Shown here piece after piece: positions 45,612-52,803 of a stretch of 64,000 nt of DNA. Source of the stretch: an uncultured Clostridia bacterium (lineage in GTDB: Bacteria > Bacillota > Clostridia > Christensenellales > UBA1242). The notes under the pieces were generated by a model, which searched no databases, was not told where the DNA came from, and saw only the letters and a program-made list of their open reading frames with translations. Numbering within the stretch: position 1 is the stretch's first letter; every line of letters starts with the position of its first letter. Made by a program: the position numbers and the translations under genes. The stretch covers positions 62,001 to 126,000 of the forward strand of contig CANBBP010000003.1 in NCBI GenBank assembly GCA_947366895.1, in the 5' to 3' direction.

Positions 45612-47750
45612 TTATCTTAATAATTCTAAATAATCTTCAAATGAAGTATTAAAAACAAACTTTGAATAATCAGTATAAGTTCCTGTAAAATGACTTGAAC
45701 TTGTCGCATCTGTATATATTTTTACATTTGGACAACTTATAAAAAAGTTTCTATTTATTTTTAATATAGATGAAGGAACAAATATTGATTGTAAATTTGG
45801 ACAATTTGAAAAAATAGTTTCAGTAAGTTCTTTCATATTTTTTGATAAAGAAACATGTTTCAAATTAGCACAATTCATAAAACTATAACTAGCAATAGAA
45901 CGAACTAAAGGCGAAAGAATTAATTTTGTTCCATTTGTAGGAAATAAACCACCAACAGTAAAGATATCGCCATCCATTTCACAATCAGTATAACCTCCAA
46001 TGAGTTCTTGCCAATCATAAACAAAACGATTTTCATCATCATACAAGCCGGGTCTATTTGCAGATATTTCAGGTAATAAAACAGGTGGATTTATAATATC
46101 CTGATATTCTTGATATGTTACAACATAATTTACATTATAATAACTTGTTTCATTGTTATAATAATAAGCATTCCAAAAACCAGAGTATAATGAACTAATT
46201 TCATTTGCAGATTTTTCACAATAAATCACACGAAATAAACCATTTGCATCATACATAGGAATATTAGTAGTAACTACAAAGGCATAATCTTTTACATTTG
46301 TAACTGAAATAGGTATAAATATATTTCTAAATGAACAATTAGCAAAAGCATAAGAACCTATATATTTTATATTGCCATTAACTAAATTAACACTAGATAA
46401 GGATGAACAATTACTAAAAGCATAATCACCTATTTGAACAACACTAGATGGAATTTCAATAGAAGTTAACTTATCACAATCTTTAAAACATTCATTGTAA
46501 ATAATTCTAGTACTTGAATCTATTTCAAAACTTGAAATTGTGTTATCTTCAACAGAACATAACACTAAATTATTATTTATATTGTTCCCAAGAAATTTAG
46601 CACCATTATTTGTATAATATTCTAAAGATTTACAATCATAAAAAGCATTAGAACCAATATTCATTATTGTATTTGGAATACTAATTTCTAACAAATTAAT
46701 ACACCCTGAAAAAGCACTTTGACCAATACTTGTAACACTTTTAGGCAATTCAACTTTTTTAAGATTATAACAATCTTGTAAGTTTGATATATACTCTATT
46801 GTATTAGGTATTTTTAATATCCCTGAACCAAGAGTTTTAAAGCTATTATTAGCATATAGCCCTTTTGAACCGCTTATAATTCCTAAATGTTTATTAGTTA
46901 ATAAACTATTAAAAGAACATATAAATTCATTATCTAAATTAAAGTATCCCGTTGAATAATCTACAGTTTCAAAAACTGGATATAATGTCATATTTCTATC
47001 AATTTCCAACTTTAATTCTTCTGCAGATATAACATATTTACCATCAAATGACCAACCCAAAAAGTCAAACCCCTCTTTGTTTAAAATAGGAAAGGTAAGT
47101 TCTCCTAATTTAGATGGATTAGTAATTGAAACCTTTTCAACTAAATAAACATAACCATTTTCGTTATCAACAAACTTAATATGATAATTTTCACTTGCTG
47201 AACTATTTTCTTGAATATGAGATAATTGCCCTTTAATTAACCTAAATTTTAAACCATCAATTTCTTTATATTCTTTAAACCTACCATAATACTCGTTATT
47301 TGTTGCAGTAATTAAAATGTCAGTATGTGCCTTATAAAATTTGATAGTTATAGTTATTTCAGTTTTACCTGCATTATCTCCGTTTAAATCTATATATGAT
47401 AATTCAGTTTGTGCATATAATACACCTTTAGTAGAACGAACATTATAACAAGGCATATTGTTTAATAATAAATCATATTTATTAATCTCTCCATCAAAAC
47501 CTAAATTGTATTTAGGAACGGAATAAGACAATTCATATAAATTTGTTTGATTGTTTAAATGAAATTCATTATCGCTTAAATCAAAATCTTCTATTTTAAA
47601 ATTTGCGTACGGGTCATAATGATTTAGTTCACCCAAAGTTTTACCATTTTCAACAACAGAAGTATAAACATCTACAAAGCAAAATACACCGATTACTGAA
47701 ACTACTATCATTAATATATAAGTAATAAGATATGCTAAAAAACCTTTCAT
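45612..47750 (-). CDS. Membrane-anchored virion protein with BspA leucine-rich repeats (receptor-binding candidate)
   Basis: 712 aa. N-terminal membrane helix (residues 5-27), a beta-rich domain (about 40-210), one Listeria-Bacteroides repeat (FDFLGWSFDGKYVISAEEL...LYPVFE, about 230-260) and about a dozen LRR_5/BspA repeats (LPKSVTSIGQSAFSGCINLL, IPSSVVQIGDYAFSNCSSLS). Its start overlaps the stop of the preceding gene as ATGA. In this operon position the minor coat/adsorption protein (pIII analogue) is expected. The LRR type is the same as in the host surface protease at 17061. Function inferred. Confidence 0.65.
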   Translation of the reverse strand: MKGFLAYLITYILMIVVSVIGVFCFVDVYTSVVENGKTLGELNHYDPYANFKIEDFDLSDNEFHLNNQTNLYELSYSVPKYNLGFDGEINKYDLLLNNMPCYNVRSTKGVLYAQTELSYIDLNGDNAGKTEITITIKFYKAHTDILITATNNEYYGRFKEYKEIDGLKFRLIKGQLSHIQENSSASENYHIKFVDNENGYVYLVEKVSITNPSKLGELTFPILNKEGFDFLGWSFDGKYVISAEELKLEIDRNMTLYPVFETVDYSTGYFNLDNEFICSFNSLLTNKHLGIISGSKGLYANNSFKTLGSGILKIPNTIEYISNLQDCYNLKKVELPKSVTSIGQSAFSGCINLLEISIPNTIMNIGSNAFYDCKSLEYYTNNGAKFLGNNINNNLVLCSVEDNTISSFEIDSSTRIIYNECFKDCDKLTSIEIPSSVVQIGDYAFSNCSSLSSVNLVNGNIKYIGSYAFANCSFRNIFIPISVTNVKDYAFVVTTNIPMYDANGLFRVIYCEKSANEISSLYSGFWNAYYYNNETSYYNVNYVVTYQEYQDIINPPVLLPEISANRPGLYDDENRFVYDWQELIGGYTDCEMDGDIFTVGGLFPTNGTKLILSPLVRSIASYSFMNCANLKHVSLSKNMKELTETIFSNCPNLQSIFVPSSILKINRNFFISCPNVKIYTDATSSSHFTGTYTDYSKFVFNTSFEDYLELLR

Positions 47751-48949
47751 TCTACACCTCCAATAACTTCTATATTAGAAAATGTAAAATTACCAGTATT
47801 TCCATTTAAATTAAATTCTCTTGAAGTAGAAGAAGATATATTACATTCCTTAAACTTTAAATCTTTAAATGCGTTTAAAGTTAGTCCTGTACAATAATTA
47901 TCATCAAAAAACTTACTATCAAGATTAATATTAATAATAATATCTAAGCCTTTAAATGTAGATAAGAACTTTATAATATCTTCTTTTAAACTTAAGTAAT
48001 AAGTATTATTATCATTCTTAGTTAAATCAAAAGAATATTCATTAATATAATAATTTGTAACAGCACCGAAATAATCATCTTGCTTATGAACATTAGCATA
48101 ATCTGGATTAGCACCAAATTGTTTAAACAAACTTTCACTTGAATCAACAAGTCCATTAGAAGATTTTTCTATTTTAATATTAAACATTGTAAAATCTAAA
48201 TATGTATTTTTACCGCCAACACTTTCAACGGAAGTCCCATCATTATTAACTATTGCAAATGTAAAATATTTTGAAATATCCATTTTTAAAATATGTTTTC
48301 CATCTTTTAAACTAGCAACTGCACTTTCTAAATCACGGATAAACATATTAATACCAAAATACTCTTGGTTCCACATATACCACCATTTTTTATATGTAGG
48401 TTTGTAACCTCTAGGAGCCAAAGTAAAATAAACAGGTTTACCATCAACTTTTGTATCAAAGATAAAACCCTTATATTCAGGTAATGTTTTTAATGCAGAA
48501 TAAGAAGTTTTGGAATACAAATCAGTAGAATAATAAAATGAATTTTTATCAACATTATCAAAATATAAACTATGGTAACAATCTCCCATAAAATTATTAT
48601 TAACATTTTCATTTAGTGATAATTTATCTATTGCTTGAAAACCCATAGAGGTTACTGTTTTATAATGCCCATCTACAACCTCATCACCGTTAACATAAGT
48701 ATTAACTTGAAAATCATAACAGTAACGACCATTTTTATTTTTGTTTGTAAATAATTTTACTTCAAATGGAAACACTTCTTTAAGTGCTGGGTCAGTTGCA
48801 GACAAAGCATTAGCATTTACATTATTTATAACTATTTTCTTATTATGTTTAAAATAATAAGCAGAATAGCCAATAGACACAATAGATAATAATGTTAATA
48901 TAACTAAAAGTGTGGTAAATATATTAAGTAAAATTTTATTATATCCCAT
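47747..48949 (-). CDS. Membrane-anchored phage structural protein candidate
   Basis: 400 aa. N-terminal membrane helix (about 8-32) with the rest outside. It begins the mature part with NNVNANALSATDPALKEVFP and is beta-rich with no Cys pairs standing out. AAGGAAAAAAATA precedes ATG 48949. It follows the small membrane protein gene after a hairpin attenuator and is coupled by ATGA to the LRR protein gene. Likely a minor virion protein. Family not recognised. Confidence 0.6.
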   Translation of the reverse strand: MGYNKILLNIFTTLLVILTLLSIVSIGYSAYYFKHNKKIVINNVNANALSATDPALKEVFPFEVKLFTNKNKNGRYCYDFQVNTYVNGDEVVDGHYKTVTSMGFQAIDKLSLNENVNNNFMGDCYHSLYFDNVDKNSFYYSTDLYSKTSYSALKTLPEYKGFIFDTKVDGKPVYFTLAPRGYKPTYKKWWYMWNQEYFGINMFIRDLESAVASLKDGKHILKMDISKYFTFAIVNNDGTSVESVGGKNTYLDFTMFNIKIEKSSNGLVDSSESLFKQFGANPDYANVHKQDDYFGAVTNYYINEYSFDLTKNDNNTYYLSLKEDIIKFLSTFKGLDIIININLDSKFFDDNYCTGLTLNAFKDLKFKECNISSSTSREFNLNGNTGNFTFSNIEVIGGVE

Positions 48950-48967
48950 TATTTTTTTCCTTTTAAT

Positions 48968-49003
48968 AAAAAAAGACTAATTATTTTCAACTAGCCTTTT
49001 TTT
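48968..49003 (-). terminator. Attenuator between the coat candidate and downstream virion genes
   Basis: AAAAAAAG-CTA / TAG-CTTTTTTT arms with one internal mismatch on the plus strand and T-run on the minus strand. Filamentous phages place a terminator right after the major coat gene so that coat RNA is in excess. Confidence 0.65.
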
Positions 49004-49009
49004 AAATTT

Positions 49010-49210
49010 CTATAATAAATTAAATGTTATTTTGGCAGTTGTTTCTGCTACTTCTTTAATACCAAACATTGTTGGTATTGAAATCCCATTAATTAAAGAT
49101 GCTACACCCAATATCGCAAAAAATATTACGCACAACAAAAACAATACAACAAAAGTAATACCAATAGCACGAAGAAAAGAAACCCCCGAATTATATGTTT
49201 TATAAGCCAA
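49010..49210 (-). CDS. Small single-helix membrane protein, coat protein candidate
   Basis: 66 aa from TTG 49210, preceded by a G6 ribosome site at 9 bases. Residues 1-14 are weakly basic, 15-42 form one long hydrophobic helix (IGITFVVLFLLCVIFFAILG), and the tail GIKEVAETTAKITFNLL is amphipathic. It is the only small membrane protein in the virion operon and is followed by an attenuator, as for major coat genes. Against this, the tail is less basic than usual for DNA-contacting coat proteins. Confidence 0.55.
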   Translation of the reverse strand: MAYKTYNSGVSFLRAIGITFVVLFLLCVIFFAILGVASLINGISIPTMFGIKEVAETTAKITFNLL

Positions 49211-49319
49211 ATTTTAACACCCCCCAAGTATTAAATTTTATTTGAATAAATTTCAAGTATTTATTCTATGGCAAGATTACACCTTGCACTTACACTTTTA
49301 TTAAATTAAAAATTAATAT

Positions 49320-49571
49320 CTATTTTTTATTTTTTGCATTATAACAATTTGCACTATCTTTTCTAGAAGCAAGATAACCACTTCTATATGCTTTCTGCGT
49401 TGCAGTTAATGTTTCACCTGTATAAACATTTTTTCCTGTTTTAAGTTCAACAGCTGATTTACGGGCTTTTTCATCAGGGTTTAATAATGTAAAATCTTTA
49501 CCATTTTTAGACTTACACTTAACTCCCTCTTTACTTTTATTAAAAGTTGCTTTTTTACCTTTCAACTTCAA
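49320..49571 (-). CDS. Basic phage protein with RSGYLASRKDSANC motif
   Basis: 83 aa, about one quarter Lys/Arg, no membrane helix. C-terminal block LTATQKAYRSGYLASRKDSA NCYNAK has a motif style that I associate with small proteins of ssDNA phages, without certain family assignment. It lies between the ssDNA-binding candidate and the coat candidate. May bind phage DNA. Confidence 0.6.
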   Translation of the reverse strand: MKLKGKKATFNKSKEGVKCKSKNGKDFTLLNPDEKARKSAVELKTGKNVYTGETLTATQKAYRSGYLASRKDSANCYNAKNKK

Positions 49572-49581
49572 ATTCCTACCT

Positions 49582-49920
49582 TTAATTAACTTTTTTAGTA
49601 TATATAACGGAATCTGCTATTTTTTTAGTTATATCTACAAGAACAGGAGTATCAACTATATTTTCAACATTGACTAATACTTCAACAATATCACCACATA
49701 CAAGATTGGCACATATTTCAGGTAAATGACCAGATTGAACACTTAAAGTAACTACATCACCATTACCATATTTGTTAATTTCTAAGAATTTAACCATACA
49801 ATAATCATTACCTTTTTTAGATACGCCTTCAGCACCACCGATATACATTTTTTTAAATCTAACTAAATTTTGATTATCAAAAACATTAACATTTTCTTTA
49901 ACTTCTTTTTTCTCTTCCAT
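49582..49920 (-). CDS. Possible phage ssDNA-binding protein (pV-like role)
   Basis: 112 aa, beta-rich: VRFKKMYIGGAEGVSKKGND YCMVKFLEINKYGNGDVVTL, then CGDIVEVLVNVENIVDTPVLVD. The strand pattern fits an OB-fold and its position just before the coat genes is where filamentous phages encode the DNA-binding protein that coats progeny ssDNA. No sequence motif proves it. AGAGGTATTAAAAATT lies before ATG 49920. Confidence 0.5.
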   Translation of the reverse strand: MEEKKEVKENVNVFDNQNLVRFKKMYIGGAEGVSKKGNDYCMVKFLEINKYGNGDVVTLSVQSGHLPEICANLVCGDIVEVLVNVENIVDTPVLVDITKKIADSVIYTKKVN

Positions 49921-49988
49921 AATTTTTAATACCTCTTTTAATTAATTAACAATCTTTTAACATATTCGCGACTATGTTTTTTGATTGC

Positions 49989-50063
49989 TGGAGGTAAGAG
50001 TAGGACTTGCACCTAGTTACATTGGAACCCAAAAAACAATGTAACTCTCTTATTTCTCTTACC
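49989..50063 (-). other. tRNA-like folded element with CCA end
   Basis: Exactly 75 nt. Acceptor GGTAAGA (50063-50057) pairs with TCTTACC (49999-49993), then T and CCA. A T-arm CTAGG-TGCAAGT-CCTAC keeps G53-C61, C56 and A58. The middle 40 nt have no D-arm; instead GTTACATTG/CAATGTAAC forms a 9-bp hairpin with a 12-base loop. So it mimics the acceptor/T half of a tRNA but not the anticodon half. It lies in the leader of the putative ssDNA-binding gene. Could be a degenerate phage tRNA, an RNA element or chance. Confidence 0.45.
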
Positions 50064-50067
50064 ATAG

Positions 50068-50146
50068 GGAATAAGGAGAACTAAAACCTTATTCCTTAAA
50101 CCTTGCCCATTATTTTATAAGGAGATTTGACAAGGGGACATAATGG
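50068..50146. other. Second structured noncoding stretch of the phage
   Basis: GGAATAAGG/CCTTATTCC hairpin (50068-50095), followed by CCTTG (50101-50105) and CCATTAT (50107-50113), whose complements CAAGG (50131-50135) and ATAATGG (50140-50146) come in the order that would form an H-type pseudoknot. It ends at the stop codon of the gene at 50147. Confidence 0.4.
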
Positions 50147-50866
50147 CTAAAATAAATTATGTTCACGAGCATATTCAAGTAGATAATTAATACATTCGCT
50201 AGTATCTTTAAACTTCTTTTGCTCTTTAACGATATCTTTCATATATTCAAAATTTTCAGCTTTAAACCTAATTAATTGGCTACAATCGGTTATTTCAAAT
50301 TCTTCTTCATCTTTCAGTAATTCTTCTAATTCATTCTTATTTGTTTCATTTTTATCAGTTTCACCAGTGGAACTTTTACTATTTACATAACTAATTATCT
50401 CTTTTTTAGTCATAATAGGCTTTAAATTAATACCTAAATCTTTTTCTAAAATTTCAAGAGAAAGGTTAGATAATTCAACTAATTTTATAAAATCAAAATC
50501 TTTAAATTTTTCATTAAAAACACCATTATAAAAAAATCTATCATAAACTGCTAAACAACGAAAATATGTACTCTTAGAAATATTAAATACATTTTTAACA
50601 AATTCAACAGCTGAATAACAACCAAAACACCAAGAGGATTTAGAATAAGAAAGGTTTAAACCAACTAAATTTACAGGAGAACTATCATTTTTACGAAATG
50701 AAGAATATTCCTTCCAAAATTCTCTTATTTGATTCAAATAGAAACAAAGTGAAATCCTAGAAGTATTACATTTATTAATTTGACTTTTAATATTTTTACA
50801 AATATTAGCTAATAAATCATAATCTTTAATTTCAAGCTCTGGATAAATTACAACGATATCTTCCAT
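50147..50866 (-). CDS. Phage regulatory or replication protein, DUF3102-like
   Basis: 239 aa. A helical N-terminal half with LCFYLNQIREFWKEYSSF, AVEFVKNVFNISKSTYFRCL AVYDRF, which has the look of the SxSTxYRxxxVxxRF helix-turn-helix seen in DUF3102 and phage replication accessory proteins; the C-terminal half is acidic then helical. AGAGGT precedes ATG 50866. First large gene of the leftward early operon controlled by the repressor region. Confidence 0.55.
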   Translation of the reverse strand: MEDIVVIYPELEIKDYDLLANICKNIKSQINKCNTSRISLCFYLNQIREFWKEYSSFRKNDSSPVNLVGLNLSYSKSSWCFGCYSAVEFVKNVFNISKSTYFRCLAVYDRFFYNGVFNEKFKDFDFIKLVELSNLSLEILEKDLGINLKPIMTKKEIISYVNSKSSTGETDKNETNKNELEELLKDEEEFEITDCSQLIRFKAENFEYMKDIVKEQKKFKDTSECINYLLEYAREHNLF

Positions 50867-50877
50867 TTTTATACCTC

Positions 50878-51009
50878 TTATTTCATAATCTCATATACTA
50901 CAAAATCATTTATACCTAATAAAACCAAAGCATTTATTTTTTTTACTAAAACTTTATAATTTTTACATTCATAAATTTGGTTTTGGGTCTTTATTAAATA
51001 CTTAATCAT
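50878..51009 (-). CDS. 43-residue phage ORF
   Basis: MIKYLIKTQNQIYECKNYKV ... LLGINDFVVYEIMK. It overlaps the upstream gene by 8 bases and ends 11 bases before the next start, so it fits a tightly packed operon. No motif. Confidence 0.5.
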   Translation of the reverse strand: MIKYLIKTQNQIYECKNYKVLVKKINALVLLGINDFVVYEIMK

Positions 51010-51193
51010 ATTGTTTAACCTCTTTTAATAAATAACTTCTATATTTCAAATAAGTAGAAATATCTGCAGGGAAACATTCTTTTTTATCACACCACAATAA
51101 AAAATCTTCTACTACTTGTAAACGAACAGCAGGCGAAATTTCTAAATGTAAATTAATATCTATAGATAATTCTTCTTTTTCTAAATCTTCCAT
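51002..51193 (-). CDS. 63-residue acidic phage protein, first gene of the early operon
   Basis: MEDLEKEELSIDINLHLEIS PAVRLQVVEDFLLWCDKKE, mostly helical. AGGAG precedes ATG 51193. It is the first gene transcribed leftward from the operator region, the place for an antirepressor, excisionase or cro-like function, but no DNA-binding motif is visible. Confidence 0.55.
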   Translation of the reverse strand: MEDLEKEELSIDINLHLEISPAVRLQVVEDFLLWCDKKECFPADISTYLKYRSYLLKEVKQYD

Positions 51194-51211
51194 TTTTTAC
51201 TCCTTATTTAT

Positions 51212-51301
51212 ATACACAAGTTGTGTATGTTTAATATAGTATATACACACAAAGATAAAAAATCAACTAAAATTGCAAAAAAAAATACACAATTTGTGTG
51301 T
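51212..51301. promoter_or_regulatory. Divergent operator region of the phage switch
   Basis: Two palindromes with the same core: ATACACAA-G-TTGTGTAT (51212-51228, perfect) and ACACAA-T-TTGTGT (51287-51299), plus a half-site ATACACAC at 51243-51250. They lie between the leftward early operon and the rightward repressor gene and are the likely binding sites of that repressor. Confidence 0.7.
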
Positions 51302-51336
51302 TTTTTTTTATAATTCAATTAAGGAGAATAATTTTT

Positions 51337-51651
51337 ATGAAAAAATTAAAAGAACTAAGAAAAAAAGAAAATAAAACGCAAGAAGAAATAGCTACAAATG
51401 TAGGAATAGAAAAAAGAAATTATCAAAATTATGAACTTGGTATTAGAAAACCAACATTAGAAACATTAATTAAAATAGCAAATTATTTTAATGTAAGTTT
51501 AGATTATATTGTAGAAAGAGATTTCAATAATGACATAGGCTATATAACAAATGATGAAAAAGAATTAATCACTGACTATAGAAAACTAAATCAAATAAAT
51601 AAAATTAAAATTCTTGCAGAACTTAAAGGCTTTTTAATTGCACAAAACTGA
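51337..51651 (+). CDS. CI-like XRE-family phage repressor
   Basis: 104 aa from ATG 51337, which has AAGGAG; the longer frame from 51298 runs through the operator and lacks a ribosome site. HTH: LKELRKKENKTQEEIATNVG IEKRNYQNYELGIRKPTLET (Tyr replaces the usual Trp). The C-terminal 40 residues are helical, probably for dimerisation. No LexA-type protease domain, so induction is not by RecA autocleavage of this protein. Ends in TGA. Divergent from the early operon. Confidence 0.85.
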   Translation: MKKLKELRKKENKTQEEIATNVGIEKRNYQNYELGIRKPTLETLIKIANYFNVSLDYIVERDFNNDIGYITNDEKELITDYRKLNQINKIKILAELKGFLIAQN

Positions 51652-51670
51652 TATAAAGGAATAAAAGCAT

Positions 51671-52408
51671 ATGAAAAAAATATATAAATATCTTTTAGTT
51701 TTATTATTAGTAGTTATTTCATCCTCTTTATTTTTTGCTTGCAACCCAATAGAAGAATTAACTGATAATGAAGTTATATCAAAGGCAGTAGAAAAAATGG
51801 AACAATATTTTCCTAGTAACAAAAAAGTATATTATAATATAAAGTTAGATGAAGAAATAAAGATAGAAGAAAAGTATATTGTATCTATAAAATGGAGTTC
51901 ATCAAATGAACAAATATGCAATTCTCAAACGGGAAAAATAAATGTATCAAGTGAAGATCAAAAATTTACTTTAATAGCAAGATTAACATACAAAGATGAA
52001 ATAAGATTTTTAGATTACAATTTGACAATTCCTAAAAATGTTTATATTAATAATAATCTAAAGTTTAATAGAGGAAATGAAATTAGATGTGAAATAAAAT
52101 CATTAAAAATACAAAATGATAAATTATCAATTTCAATTTATCTTCTAAATAATTTGAATAGTAGAAAAACTATATATGGAATTACAAAACTTCAAGACTT
52201 TTCAATAAATTCAACTTATGATAATTTGTACTTAATAAAACAAAAAACTTGTGAGGATATTAATCCTAAACGATTTACTTTAAAATATGGTGATTATATT
52301 GAACTTACATTACCCGATATAGATATAAAAGAAATGTATGTATATAGACATTTAGCAACTACAAACTTTTATTTTACGGTAGATATTGTTGAATGTAGTT
52401 TGAGATAA
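51671..52408 (+). CDS. Phage-encoded surface lipoprotein
   Basis: 245 aa. Signal peptide with lipobox LFFAC (Cys24), then an Ig-like segment reading IKWSSSNEQICNSQTGKINV SSEDQKFTL (the atrophied bacterial Ig pattern) and a second beta domain with no known match. It follows the repressor by 20 bases with its own AAAGGAAT site, so it is expressed in the lysogen. Position and anchoring suggest superinfection exclusion or lysogenic conversion; inferred only. Confidence 0.7.
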   Translation: MKKIYKYLLVLLLVVISSSLFFACNPIEELTDNEVISKAVEKMEQYFPSNKKVYYNIKLDEEIKIEEKYIVSIKWSSSNEQICNSQTGKINVSSEDQKFTLIARLTYKDEIRFLDYNLTIPKNVYINNNLKFNRGNEIRCEIKSLKIQNDKLSISIYLLNNLNSRKTIYGITKLQDFSINSTYDNLYLIKQKTCEDINPKRFTLKYGDYIELTLPDIDIKEMYVYRHLATTNFYFTVDIVECSLR

Positions 52409-52490
52409 AATATATACTAATTCACAAAACGAAACTTTTTTTATATACTTAAAAAATGTGCAACTAGCACATAAAGGAGATATATAAAGA

Positions 52491-52803
52491 ATGGAATTTA
52501 CAAAAGAGCAATTAGAATTGCTTTCAAATTTTTATATATACCGAAAGTTTAAAAATTGAAAAAAACATTGAAGAACAAGAAAACTTAATAAAACAAAAAC
52601 AAAACATTGAACAAGAAATAAATAAATTAAGTGAACAAATTAAAATTCGCAATGCTATTATTAATGGAATACTTAAAGGAATTTTACTAGAAAAACAAAA
52701 CAATAATTTTAACCAACAAGAATTAGAACTAATAAAATTAAGTGGAATAAAACTAGAAAATAAAAGTTCAGTAACTCAAATAAAAGGAGATACTGAACAA
52801 GAA
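52491..52803 (+). pseudogene. Frameshifted coiled-coil ORF directly before the integrase
   Basis: ATG 52491 with AAAGGAG encodes MEFTKEQLELLSNFYIYRKF KN and stops at TGA. One base further along, in the next frame, TESLKIEKNIEEQENLIKQK ... GILLEKQNNNFNQQELELIK continues without a stop straight into the integrase frame. So a single-base shift in the TTTTTATATATA tract separates a start from a coiled-coil body of about 85 residues. Either a mutated gene fused in frame to the integrase, or a programmed frameshift. A hairpin TGTGC/GCACA lies at 52457-52471 upstream. Confidence 0.55.
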
